NCBI GenBank assembly: GCA_044841755.1
Contig: JAXOFM010000005.1
Span: 157,218-221,217, forward strand
Length of the DNA stretch: 64,000 bases
Direction of reading: 5' to 3'
Origin: CAZAPO01 sp044841755
GTDB taxonomy: Bacteria; Bacteroidota; Bacteroidia; Flavobacteriales; Flavobacteriaceae
Every line of letters starts with the position of its first letter. The first letter of the stretch is position 1. Of this stretch, positions 34,784 through 43,472 are shown one piece after another. The notes beneath the pieces were generated by a model. The model was not told the origin of the DNA and searched no databases. It worked only from the letters and a program-made list of their open reading frames with translations. Position numbers and translations under genes: made by a program.

Positions 34784-36229
34784 ATGAAAATTAAATTCAG
34801 TTTGATAGTTGTATTATGTGCGACTGTTAGTTTTTCCTATGCTCAGAAGAAGAAAAAAATAAGCAAGAGTAAACAAGCTGTTATTGCTTCTGTTGAAAAG
34901 CATAAAGAAAACCTCATTAAAATAAGTGATGATATTTGGGCACTGGCCGAAACTGCGTTTGAAGAGCACCAATCTTCAAAAATACTTGCAGATTATGCCG
35001 AAAGTCAAGGTATGACCGTTGAACGTGGAGTTGCAGGAATGCCAACAGCCTTTGTAGCTACCTATGGTTCTGGAAAACCGGTAATAAGTGTACTTGGCGA
35101 ATTTGATGCACTTCCAGGGTTATCACAAAAAACTACTCCAGATAAAAATCCTCTTGTTGAAGGAGGTGCAGGACATGGTTGCGGACACAATATGTTTGGA
35201 GCTGCCAGTTTAGGTGCTGCAATTGCAATTAAAGAACAGATTGAAGCTGGAAATATAAAAGGAACAGTAAAGTTCATGGGAACTCCAAGTGAAGAAAAGT
35301 ATTTTGGAAAAATTTGGATGGTTCAAGCTGGAATCTGGGATGACGTTGATGTGAATGTTAGTTGGCATCCTTCATCTTCTATTGAAGCTGACGTACAAAG
35401 TACATTAGCGCTAATTGATTTTAAAATAGAATTTTTTGGTCAAGCTGCTCACGCTTCTGGTGATCCATGGAATGGACGTTCTGCTTCTGATGCTTTAGAG
35501 CTATATACTGCAGGAATAAATTATTACAGAGAACATGTGAAGCCAACTGTTAGAATGCATTATCACATTCAGGATGGAGGGCAAGTAGTAAATGTAGTTC
35601 CTGATTACTCAAGAGTTTGGATGCGAGTACGTGACACGAAAAGATCTGGTATGAAACCAGTGTATGAGCGCGCTATGGCAATGGCAGAAGGAGCCGCAAT
35701 TCTTGCTAATGTCGATTATAAAGTTTCACTTATTTCTGGTATTTACGAAGTGCTTCCTAATCGTGAAGGTGGTAAGATCATGCAAAGCAATTTAGAATTG
35801 CTAGGTCCAATCTCTTATACTGAGGATGAAATAGCTTTTGGAAAAGGTATCCAAAAAGCAACAGGAAAAGCAGAGGTTGGTTTTGATAGTAAAATAAAGC
35901 CAATTGAAGAAACAAAGGAACATCCTGGAGGTGGCTCAACAGATGTTGGAGATGTAAGCTGGAATGTAGCAAATATTAATTTAGGTGTAACCGTTGCGCC
36001 AAAAGATACTCCTTGGCATTCTTGGGCCGTAGTTGCTTGTGGTGGAATGAGTATTGGTCATAAAGGAATGATCTATGCTTCTAAGGCTATGTCTATGACC
36101 ATGTTAGATCTTTTCGAAAATCCAGATATGGTAAAAGACGTTAAAGCTGAATATGTGAAACGAAAAGGTGATATTGTTTGGGAGCCAATGATTGATGGTC
36201 CTCCGCCAATTGATGCTAAAGGAAACTAA
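34784..36229 (+). CDS. Exported M20 family amidohydrolase (AbgB-like)
   Basis: A 481-residue zinc amidohydrolase with a signal peptide (about 1-20, ending S-Y-A-Q). The metal-binding G-H-G-C-G-H-N-M-F-G motif lies near residues 129-138, and H-P-S-S-S and A-A-H-A-S-G-D-P-W are further family segments. It resembles the p-aminobenzoyl-glutamate hydrolase subunit branch, which cleaves acyl-amino acid or folate-breakdown conjugates; the periplasmic location suggests peptide or amide scavenging. The last base of its stop codon is the first of the VOC start. Confidence 0.9.
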   Translation: MKIKFSLIVVLCATVSFSYAQKKKKISKSKQAVIASVEKHKENLIKISDDIWALAETAFEEHQSSKILADYAESQGMTVERGVAGMPTAFVATYGSGKPVISVLGEFDALPGLSQKTTPDKNPLVEGGAGHGCGHNMFGAASLGAAIAIKEQIEAGNIKGTVKFMGTPSEEKYFGKIWMVQAGIWDDVDVNVSWHPSSSIEADVQSTLALIDFKIEFFGQAAHASGDPWNGRSASDALELYTAGINYYREHVKPTVRMHYHIQDGGQVVNVVPDYSRVWMRVRDTKRSGMKPVYERAMAMAEGAAILANVDYKVSLISGIYEVLPNREGGKIMQSNLELLGPISYTEDEIAFGKGIQKATGKAEVGFDSKIKPIEETKEHPGGGSTDVGDVSWNVANINLGVTVAPKDTPWHSWAVVACGGMSIGHKGMIYASKAMSMTMLDLFENPDMVKDVKAEYVKRKGDIVWEPMIDGPPPIDAKGN

Positions 36230-36633
36230 TGAATTCTATTTACAATACATTTATTCCGAAGGGTTTTAGTTCCGTAAATGCTTACATATTTACTGAGAGT
36301 CCTTCGGAATTAATCAACTTCTATAAAAACGCTTTTTTTGCTTCTGAAATTGGTAGAACTGAAGATTCGGGAGTCATTCTAAATTGCATTCTCAAAATAG
36401 GAGAATCTTGCTTTATGATCAGTCAAGCTCGAGGTGAGTTTTTAGGCATGAGATCTTCCTTTTATTTATTTACTAATAATGTCGATAAGCTTCATGAAAA
36501 TGCACTAAAAGAAGGTGCTACTTCGGTTTTAGACCCAGCGAATATGGATTACCAAGATAGACAATCTGGAGTTATTGACCCAAGTGGGAATTATTGGTGG
36601 ATTTCTAAACGACTTGTTGAAAAAGACTACTAA
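36229..36633 (+). CDS. VOC family (glyoxalase/PhnB-like) protein
   Basis: A 134-residue cytoplasmic protein of the vicinal-oxygen-chelate fold. It shows the PhnB-like start (V-N-A-Y-I-F-T-E-S-P-S-E-L-I-N-F-Y-K) and end (Y-Q-D-R-Q-S-G-V-I-D-P-S-G-N-Y-W-W-I). It may be a metal enzyme or a binding protein; the substrate is unknown. The one-base overlap with the amidohydrolase gene implies co-translation. Confidence 0.88.
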   Translation: MNSIYNTFIPKGFSSVNAYIFTESPSELINFYKNAFFASEIGRTEDSGVILNCILKIGESCFMISQARGEFLGMRSSFYLFTNNVDKLHENALKEGATSVLDPANMDYQDRQSGVIDPSGNYWWISKRLVEKDY

Positions 36634-36662
36634 GATTAATACTTAATCATAGAAAGTATATT

Positions 36663-37835
36663 ATGAGAATAGCTTCAATAGATATATTAAGGGCATTGAC
36701 CATGCTCTTAATGATTTGGGTAAACGACTTTTTTACCTTAACTAAGGTACCTAAATGGTTAGCACATGCTAACGCTTCTGAAGATTATCTAGGGTTTTCA
36801 GATGTAATATTTCCATTATTCCTATTTATTGTTGGTTTGAGTATTCCATTAGCAATAAAACAACGTAGAATAAAAGGAGACTCCAGACAATCTATCACTA
36901 AACATATAATCATAAGATCTGTTTCTTTACTAATTATAGGTGTATTTATGGTGAATTATGAAACCGCTCATCATGACAGTATAAGTATTGGGATGTTCTG
37001 GTGGTGTATGTTAATGGCAGTTAGTGTTGGACTCATCTGGATGCATTGGAAAAAAAGTCCTGTTAACGAGAAATGGCATACACCTCTAAAATTAGTTGGA
37101 CTAGTAATACTTATTTATCTGGCAATAATCTATAAAGGAGGTAGCAATGGTGAAATCTGGATGACCACCCAATGGTGGGGAATTTTAGGACTAATTGGTT
37201 GGGCATACTTGATTAACGCTTTAGTATTTGTAATGTTTAGAGGTAACTTTATTGCAATGATTGGTTCATTTTTAGGCTTAACTATACTATCCGTTTTAGA
37301 TCATTCAGATGTGCTACCAGCTTTACCTAAAAGCTTAAGTTTCTTATCAACCATCTATACTGGAACCATTCCTGCTTTTACATCAGCGGGTATTGTAGCC
37401 ACATTGCTATTCAGAAAACTATCTGAGTTAAGAAGCAATTTGATTTTTCCCGTACTGATATTTTTAGGAATTTTGACTTTAGCTTTTGGTATTGGTACAA
37501 GATCTATTTGGGGAATTAACAAAATACAGGCAACTCCTTCATGGTTAGGAATTTGCACAGGCCTAGGGTTTATCTCATTCGCTATACTATATGTGATTTC
37601 TGATGTGAAAAAGAAAACCAATTGGGCTAAGCTTATTTCACCGGCAGGAACAGCTACATTAACCTGTTATATGATTCCTTATATAATTTATCCACTTCGT
37701 GAGATTATTGGAATAAGACTACCTGAAAGTTTAAACACAGGAACTATAGGTTTAATAATATCTTTTGTATTTGCTCTCCTAGTTGTATTGCTGACAGGAT
37801 TCTTTGAAAAGAAAGGATACAAGCTTAAACTTTAG
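36663..37835 (+). CDS. DUF5009 / acyltransferase-like membrane protein
   Basis: A 390-residue protein with about ten to eleven helices. The start R-I-A-S-I-D-I-L-R-A-L-T-M-L-L-M-I and F-S-D-V-I-F-P-L-F-L-F-I-V-G-L-S-I-P are marks of the heparan-alpha-glucosaminide N-acetyltransferase-like family (DUF5009/DUF1624). Such proteins are thought to move acetyl groups across the membrane to sugars. It lies 29 bases behind the VOC gene on the same strand. Confidence 0.85.
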   Translation: MRIASIDILRALTMLLMIWVNDFFTLTKVPKWLAHANASEDYLGFSDVIFPLFLFIVGLSIPLAIKQRRIKGDSRQSITKHIIIRSVSLLIIGVFMVNYETAHHDSISIGMFWWCMLMAVSVGLIWMHWKKSPVNEKWHTPLKLVGLVILIYLAIIYKGGSNGEIWMTTQWWGILGLIGWAYLINALVFVMFRGNFIAMIGSFLGLTILSVLDHSDVLPALPKSLSFLSTIYTGTIPAFTSAGIVATLLFRKLSELRSNLIFPVLIFLGILTLAFGIGTRSIWGINKIQATPSWLGICTGLGFISFAILYVISDVKKKTNWAKLISPAGTATLTCYMIPYIIYPLREIIGIRLPESLNTGTIGLIISFVFALLVVLLTGFFEKKGYKLKL

Positions 37836-37943
37836 AAACGCTTTAATTTTCTGAAATTTTGAGAAGAATCAATGTTTGATTAAAAAACCGTATCTTTATG
37901 GTAACCAGATAATTGCATTACTGAAACATTAAAACTCAGATAA

Positions 37944-38525
37944 ATGAAGAACCAACTATTAATTTTTGTTCTTGCCCTATTGACCCTTACTGCTTGCAAA
38001 GAAGCTGAGAATAATCAAGAAGATGCTACCAAAGAAGTCGAAGTTGAAGAAGTTGTTGACAATACTGAAACTTTCAATGATAGAGTGGCTATTTTAAAGG
38101 CATATCTTCAAGCACATTGCGATGAAGATATTGAGGCGCAGAAGGCTATCCTATCCGATACCCTTAAATGGAGCCCACCAAACCATACGGAAGGAGAATG
38201 GTTAGGTAAAGATGATTTAGTAGGGGCTCTGCAAGGATATCATGCAGATTATGAAAATATTACCTATACAGCAGGTATTGTGTTACCAAATAACACAGGT
38301 CCAGGTTTCTTCTCTGGAAATCAATATTCATCCGATGGAACTGTAAACAGTGGAGCTAATGCTCTTAGATCCTACGGTACTTGGCAAGCGACACATGTTG
38401 CTACAGGAAAGTCTATTAAAGTGAAATGGTTCGGTGTTTCATCCTTTAACGAGGATAATAAAATAGTGATGACTACAGAGTATTGGGATTTGGGTGGTTT
38501 AATTGCTCAAGTACAATCAGAATAA
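37944..38525 (+). CDS. NTF2-like (SnoaL) domain lipoprotein
   Basis: A 193-residue lipoprotein: signal sequence and lipobox L-T-A-C with Cys18, then an acidic linker (E-D-A-T-K-E-V-E-V-E-E). The rest (about 42-190) fits a nuclear transport factor 2-like cone fold (A-I-L-K-A-Y-L-Q-A-H-C-D-E-D, W-L-G-K-D-D-L-V-G-A-L). This fold binds small ligands or acts as an enzyme; the role here is unknown. Its stop codon forms the outer end of the 28-bp inverted repeat shared with murA. Confidence 0.8.
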   Translation: MKNQLLIFVLALLTLTACKEAENNQEDATKEVEVEEVVDNTETFNDRVAILKAYLQAHCDEDIEAQKAILSDTLKWSPPNHTEGEWLGKDDLVGALQGYHADYENITYTAGIVLPNNTGPGFFSGNQYSSDGTVNSGANALRSYGTWQATHVATGKSIKVKWFGVSSFNEDNKIVMTTEYWDLGGLIAQVQSE

Positions 38526-38589
38526 ACAAATTCAAAAACAAAAAAGGAGACATTATGTATATCTCCTTTTTTGTTTTTGAATTTGTTTA
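38523..38589. terminator. 28-bp perfect inverted repeat joining two convergent stop codons
   Basis: Arms 38523-38550 and 38562-38589 are perfect reverse complements with an 11-base loop. The left end is the TAA of the NTF2-like gene and the right end is the complement of the murA TAA. The GGAGA core beside A/T runs on both sides makes a bidirectional terminator. Confidence 0.9.
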
Positions 38590-39900
38590 GGCATTCACCC
38601 TTTCTATTTTTGCTCCAATTGCTCTTAAGCGTTCATCTATGCGCTCATAACCACGATCAATTTGTTCTATGTTGTGTATAGTGGACGTTCCCTTTGCCGA
38701 AAGTGCTGCAATTAAAAGGGAAATTCCTGCTCTAATATCTGGCGAAGTCATTGTCGTAGCCTTTAATTGACTCTTAAAATCCAATCCTATAACATTCGCT
38801 CTATGGGGGTCACATAAAATAATCTTAGCTCCCATATCAATTAGCTTATCAACAAAGAACAAGCGACTTTCAAACATTTTCTGGTGCACTAAAACACTTC
38901 CTCTTGCTTGAGTAGCAACAACGAGGACTATGCTTAAAAGATCTGGTGTAAAACCAGGCCAAGGTGCGTCAGAAACTGTTAGAATAGATCCATCTATATA
39001 ACTACTAATTTCATAACCATCTTTATGAGAAGGAATGTAAATATTATCTCCACGACGCTCAACAGTAATACCAAGCTTTCTAAACACATTAGGTATTACT
39101 CCTAAATCATCCCAACTTACATTCTTTATTGTTAGCTCACTTTTAGTCATTGCAGCAAGACCAATCCAACTACCAATTTCAATCATATCTGGAAGCATTG
39201 TATGCTCAGTACCTCCTAGACTATCAACTCCTTCGATAGTCAATAAATTAGAGCCAATACCATTTATCTTGGCTCCCATTCTATTCAACATCTTACACAA
39301 CTGTTGTAAATAAGGCTCACAAGCAGCATTGTAAATTGTAGTAGTTCCTTTTGCCAAAACTGCAGCCATAACAATGTTTGCAGTTCCTGTTACAGAAGCT
39401 TCATCAAGCAACATATAAGTTCCTTGTAACTCTTTTGCTTCTACTCCGTAAAAATGATCTTCTCTATTATATCTAAAGCTAGCACCTAATCTAATAAACC
39501 CTTCAAAATGAGTATCTAAACGACGACGTCCTATTTTATCGCCTCCGGGTTTTGGGATATAGCCTTTTCCAAATCTTGCTAACAATGGACCAACAATCAT
39601 GATAGAACCTCTAAGGCCTCCTCCATCAATTTTAAACTGTTCAGATTCTAAATAATCTAGATCGATTGCATCAGCCTGAAAGCTGTATGAACCATGCTTA
39701 AGTTTTTCAACATGAACACCAAGCTTTCCTAATAACTTTATTAATTTATTTACATCAACTATATCTGGGATGTTATGTATGGTAACTTTTTCAGAAGTTA
39801 ATAGTACTGCACAAAGAATTTGCAAGGCTTCATTTTTGGCTCCTTGAGGCTGAATTTCTCCCTTTAACTGATGTCCGCCTTCAATTTTAAATGTCTTCAT
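38587..39900 (-). CDS. murA: UDP-N-acetylglucosamine 1-carboxyvinyltransferase, Asp-type
   Basis: A 437-residue cytoplasmic enzyme that transfers enolpyruvate from phosphoenolpyruvate to UDP-GlcNAc, the first committed step of peptidoglycan synthesis. G-A-K-N-E-A-L holds the conserved Lys22, and G-P-L-L-A-R-F-G-K-G-Y-I-P-K-P-G-G-D-K-I-G is the active loop. The usual catalytic Cys of G-G-C-A-I-G is replaced by Asp121. Fosfomycin alkylates that Cys, so Asp-type MurA enzymes are insensitive. The gene is nine bases downstream of the DUF4290 gene. Confidence 0.97.
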   Translation of the reverse strand: MKTFKIEGGHQLKGEIQPQGAKNEALQILCAVLLTSEKVTIHNIPDIVDVNKLIKLLGKLGVHVEKLKHGSYSFQADAIDLDYLESEQFKIDGGGLRGSIMIVGPLLARFGKGYIPKPGGDKIGRRRLDTHFEGFIRLGASFRYNREDHFYGVEAKELQGTYMLLDEASVTGTANIVMAAVLAKGTTTIYNAACEPYLQQLCKMLNRMGAKINGIGSNLLTIEGVDSLGGTEHTMLPDMIEIGSWIGLAAMTKSELTIKNVSWDDLGVIPNVFRKLGITVERRGDNIYIPSHKDGYEISSYIDGSILTVSDAPWPGFTPDLLSIVLVVATQARGSVLVHQKMFESRLFFVDKLIDMGAKIILCDPHRANVIGLDFKSQLKATTMTSPDIRAGISLLIAALSAKGTSTIHNIEQIDRGYERIDERLRAIGAKIERVNA

Positions 39901-39909
39901 TCAAAAAAA

Positions 39910-40545
39910 TTAATAGCGTTTTCTGTTACGTCCTCCTCCTTTTTTACCACCTTTCTTTCCAGAGTATTTCTTCTTGCTTCTTAATAAGCTTGAAGAATCA
40001 CTTAAGTCTTCTTCACTACCTCTTAGGTTAATTTTTCCATCTGAAAGTTCAAATAAATGATCAAATATCACTGAGTCTTCAACCGTATCTTTATTCCAGT
40101 TCAAGAAACACTTCTTCATGTGATTTGCAATGGTATAGACCAAAGCTTCCTTCATATCTCCTTCTTCCCAAGTGTTTGCAACATCAATCATAATCTTGAT
40201 GTTATTCCCATAAAAACGATACTTAGGATGGCTTTGAGGGTATTGTAATGGGTCAGGTCGAAGGTTTAAAATTTCTTCTGAAGGCTTTTCAAAAGGTGAA
40301 TCGGCATCTAATTTAAAATCAGACATGATGAAAAGTTGATCCCAAAGTTTATGCTGAAAATCTGGCACATCGCGTAAATGAGGTTGTAAATTCCCCATTA
40401 CAGATATTATTGCTTTCGCTAATTTGTTTCTTTCTTCCCTAGTTTCTCTAGTAGTTGCGTAATTTACCATCTTTTGAATATGGCGCCCATATTCTGGTAT
40501 AATTAAATGTTCACGCTCAGAATTGTATTCTAAATTTTCTATCAA
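39910..40545 (-). CDS. DUF4290 family protein
   Basis: A 211-residue cytoplasmic protein of DUF4290, a family confined to Bacteroidota. The start (Y-N-S-E-R-E-H-L-I-I-P-E-Y-G-R-H-I-Q-K-M) and F-Q-H-K-L-W-D-Q-L-F-I-M are typical. The last 20 residues are lysine-, glycine- and arginine-rich (K-K-G-G-K-K-G-G-G-R-N-R-K-R-Y), suggesting contact with RNA or ribosome. Its place before murA is in keeping with a housekeeping role; the function is unknown. Confidence 0.9.
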   Translation of the reverse strand: MIENLEYNSEREHLIIPEYGRHIQKMVNYATTRETREERNKLAKAIISVMGNLQPHLRDVPDFQHKLWDQLFIMSDFKLDADSPFEKPSEEILNLRPDPLQYPQSHPKYRFYGNNIKIMIDVANTWEEGDMKEALVYTIANHMKKCFLNWNKDTVEDSVIFDHLFELSDGKINLRGSEEDLSDSSSLLRSKKKYSGKKGGKKGGGRNRKRY

Positions 40546-40653
40546 AATAAAATTGTCTTGTAGAATTAATAGTTAATTGAAGTTGATAACGCCAAAGTAC
40601 AAAAAATTACCCAAGCTATCCAACCTCTTTATAAGTAAAAGTGCTCACCTAAA

Positions 40654-40944
40654 TTATAACGATATAACACCTTCAACATTGTTTGTTACTTCTATATACT
40701 TGCTTATAACCGCGTCTGGATCTTTCATAATCACATTTATAGAAACACTAGTATATTTTCCTGTTTTTGAAGGAATGGTATTTATAACCGCTCCTGTGTT
40801 GTTGAACAAGTCTTCTATTTGTTCAATCTTATTTGCATCAGATTTTACAATGAACTTATATAAATACTCAGAAGGCCAATTAGTAGTTTCTAATAATTGT
40901 TCCTTAAGTTTTTTGTAAAATTCATCAGGATTTGGTGTACTCAT
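40654..40944 (-). CDS. DUF493 (YbeD-like) family protein
   Basis: A 96-residue protein matching DUF493: W-P-S-E-Y-L-Y-K-F-I-V near residues 23-33, G-K-Y-T-S-V-S-I-N-V and a closing V-E-G-V-I-S-L. The family has an ACT-like ferredoxin fold; a regulatory role is suspected but not defined. It may have its own promoter: CAAATATA on the plus strand at 40965-40972 is the complement of a TAnnTTTG box. Confidence 0.9.
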   Translation of the reverse strand: MSTPNPDEFYKKLKEQLLETTNWPSEYLYKFIVKSDANKIEQIEDLFNNTGAVINTIPSKTGKYTSVSINVIMKDPDAVISKYIEVTNNVEGVISL

Positions 40945-41033
40945 AACCTCTTTTTAAAGCCTTGCAAATATACATTTTAATTATTTTTTATTTCTGCATT
41001 TAATTCCGATTTTTACGTTTAAAACCATACTTC

Positions 41034-41576
41034 TTGAATACTAAGAAAATTGTAATAACTGGAGGACCAGGAACAGGTAAAACAACCATTATAAATGAGC
41101 TTATACAAAGAAACTACCTTTGTCTTGAAGAGATTTCTCGTCAAGTTACATTAGAAGCTCAAAAAAAAGGAGTAGATCAACTTTTCCTGACTGAACCATT
41201 ATTATTTAGTGACATGCTTTTAGATGGAAGAAAAAAGCAATTTGAATCTATAAAAGATATAGAAACTGACTTTGTATTCTATGATAGAGGCATTCCTGAT
41301 GTAGTTGCCTATATGGACTATCTAAAAACTGACTATCCTAACAGATTTAATGAAGCATGCGTCAACCACAAATATGATCATGTTTTTATTTTAGCCCCTT
41401 GGCAAGAAATTTACGTTAGCGATAACGAGCGTTATGAGAACTATGAACAAGCAGTAGAAATACATCATCACTTAATTGCTGCTTATGCCAGATATGGTTA
41501 TGCCTTGCATGATGTACCTTTTGGTCCCGTTGAAAGTCGTGCAGATTATATTGTCAATTTAGTAGAAAACCTATAG
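41034..41576 (+). CDS. P-loop ATPase (AAA family, NadR kinase-like)
   Basis: A 180-residue cytoplasmic NTP-binding protein. The start is a TTG; no ATG lies before the P-loop G-G-P-G-T-G-K-T-T (10-18). F-Y-D-R-G-I-P-D-V-V (about 82-91) is a Walker-B-like or substrate-binding segment. Similar small ATPases resemble nucleoside or cofactor kinases; the substrate is unknown. Its TAG stop shares its last base with the GTG start of recQ, so the two are coupled. Confidence 0.82.
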   Translation: MNTKKIVITGGPGTGKTTIINELIQRNYLCLEEISRQVTLEAQKKGVDQLFLTEPLLFSDMLLDGRKKQFESIKDIETDFVFYDRGIPDVVAYMDYLKTDYPNRFNEACVNHKYDHVFILAPWQEIYVSDNERYENYEQAVEIHHHLIAAYARYGYALHDVPFGPVESRADYIVNLVENL

Positions 41577-43471
41577 TGCCTCACCCTGTTGAAATATTAG
41601 AACAATATTGGGGATTTACCAGCTTCAGACCTTTGCAAGAAGAAATTATTTCTTCTGTACTGGAAGGAGAGGATACTTTGGTATTAATGCCAACTGGTGG
41701 GGGAAAATCTCTTTGTTTTCAAATACCATCATTAGCTAAGGAAGGGATTTGTATTGTTATTTCTCCTCTTATTGCTTTAATGAAGGATCAAGTTAGAACC
41801 CTTAAACAAAAAGATATAAAGGCTATAGCTTTAACGAGTGGTTTGAAATACGAAGAGATGGGTAATTTGCTTGATAATTGTATTTATGGAAATTATAAAT
41901 TTCTCTATCTCTCGCCAGAACGCTTGCAACAAGAGATTGTTCAAGATAGGATACGGCAGATGAATGTAAGCCTCATTGCTGTTGATGAAGCACATTGTAT
42001 CAGTCAATGGGGAAATGATTTTAGACCAGCATACAAAAACATTAAAAAACTCAGAGAGCTACAACCAACAGCAAATGTAATTGCATTAACAGCTACAGCA
42101 ACACCTCAGGTTCAACAAGACATCGTTGCTGAATTAGATTTTATTAGGGCTAAAACCTTCGAGCAAAGTTTTAAGCGTGAGAATATTGCTTATATGGTCT
42201 TAGAAACAGAAGATAAGTTTCATAGAATTGAGCAAATCTTAAAAAAGAATACGGGAGCATCCATTATTTATGTTAGAAGCAGAAAGCTATGTCTGGAAAT
42301 AAGTCAACATTTAAACAATAAGGGAATTGATAGCACCTATTATCATGGAGGTTTATCAAACAACGAAAAAGAAGTACATCTTACCCAATGGTTAAACAAC
42401 CAAAAGCCTATAATAGTTGCAACAAACGCATTTGGAATGGGAATTGATAAACCAGATGTAAAAACAGTAATTCATGTTAACCTTCCTGAGAGTATTGAAA
42501 GTTATTTCCAAGAAGCTGGAAGAGCTGGACGAAATAATGAAAGAGCATATGCAATTATTTTAAAGAATAAAGGCGATGAGCAAAGAGTAAAAAATCAATT
42601 TTTGAGTATTTTACCATCAGTTGATTTTGTAAAACAGGTATACAGAAAACTATGTAGCTATTTTCAAATTCCTTATGGTGAAGGAGAAAATGCAACTTTT
42701 GATTTTAGTTTTAATCAGTTTTGCAAAGCTTATAACTTCAATACACACCGTACGTATAACGCATTACAGGTCTTAGATAGAAATAGTATCATAAGTTTAA
42801 CCAGACAGTATCAAAACGTGTCGCAAGTGATGTTCTTGACGAGCAGTAAATCGCTTTTTAACTATCTGGAAAAAAACCACAAACTAAGCACTATCGTTAA
42901 AACCATACTTCGTACTTATGGTGGGATTTTTGATTTACCTACTAAAGTGAACACCTCATTAATAGCTTCAAAGCTTTCAAGCAAAGAGGATATTATAATT
43001 GATACTTTAATTCATCTGGAAAAAGATGAAATTATTTCTTTAAAAATGAGCAGGACTGATGCTCAAATCACATTTACGGTTCCAAGAGAAGATGATAAAA
43101 CCATTAATCCAATAGCAAGAATCATAGAGCAACAAAACACTTTAAAAAAGGATCAAGTTACCGCTATGATCAATTATGTGAACAATAATGCAGTATGTAA
43201 AAGCAAACAATTGCTCTCCTACTTTGGAGATACTTCATCTGTTGACTGCGGGATTTGTAGTGTTTGCATCACTAGAGAGAAAAACGAAAACATAGATGAG
43301 AAACTAGCTATTTCAAAAATAATTTCGGTTTTAAAAGAAAAACCATTATCATCACGCCAAATTTTAAAGGAATTAAAACTTGATGAGAACCAGCTTCATT
43401 CATTACTTAAAACCTTACTCGAAGAAAACACGATAGAAATTACAAACTCAAATACTTATAAAATAAAGTAG
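41576..43471 (+). CDS. recQ: RecQ family ATP-dependent DNA helicase
   Basis: A 631-residue 3'-5' DNA helicase. Motif 0 (G-F-T-S-F-R-P-L-Q-E-E-I), motif I M-P-T-G-G-G-K-S-L (38-46), motif II V-D-E-A-H-C-I-S-Q-W-G, and motif VI Q-E-A-G-R-A-G-R-N are all present. The RecQ-Ct zinc site is V-C ... D-C-G-I-C-S-V-C (about 541-565). The C-terminus ends with a winged-helix and short helical tail; no clear HRDC domain. The start is a GTG overlapping the preceding stop. fmt follows after one base. Confidence 0.95.
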   Translation: MPHPVEILEQYWGFTSFRPLQEEIISSVLEGEDTLVLMPTGGGKSLCFQIPSLAKEGICIVISPLIALMKDQVRTLKQKDIKAIALTSGLKYEEMGNLLDNCIYGNYKFLYLSPERLQQEIVQDRIRQMNVSLIAVDEAHCISQWGNDFRPAYKNIKKLRELQPTANVIALTATATPQVQQDIVAELDFIRAKTFEQSFKRENIAYMVLETEDKFHRIEQILKKNTGASIIYVRSRKLCLEISQHLNNKGIDSTYYHGGLSNNEKEVHLTQWLNNQKPIIVATNAFGMGIDKPDVKTVIHVNLPESIESYFQEAGRAGRNNERAYAIILKNKGDEQRVKNQFLSILPSVDFVKQVYRKLCSYFQIPYGEGENATFDFSFNQFCKAYNFNTHRTYNALQVLDRNSIISLTRQYQNVSQVMFLTSSKSLFNYLEKNHKLSTIVKTILRTYGGIFDLPTKVNTSLIASKLSSKEDIIIDTLIHLEKDEIISLKMSRTDAQITFTVPREDDKTINPIARIIEQQNTLKKDQVTAMINYVNNNAVCKSKQLLSYFGDTSSVDCGICSVCITREKNENIDEKLAISKIISVLKEKPLSSRQILKELKLDENQLHSLLKTLLEENTIEITNSNTYKIK

Positions 43472-43472
43472 A

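Noticed and set aside
41034..41576. A shikimate- or adenylate-type kinase for the small P-loop ATPase
   Set aside because: The P-loop is clear but the substrate-binding motifs of those kinases are not seen, so only a general ATPase call is made.
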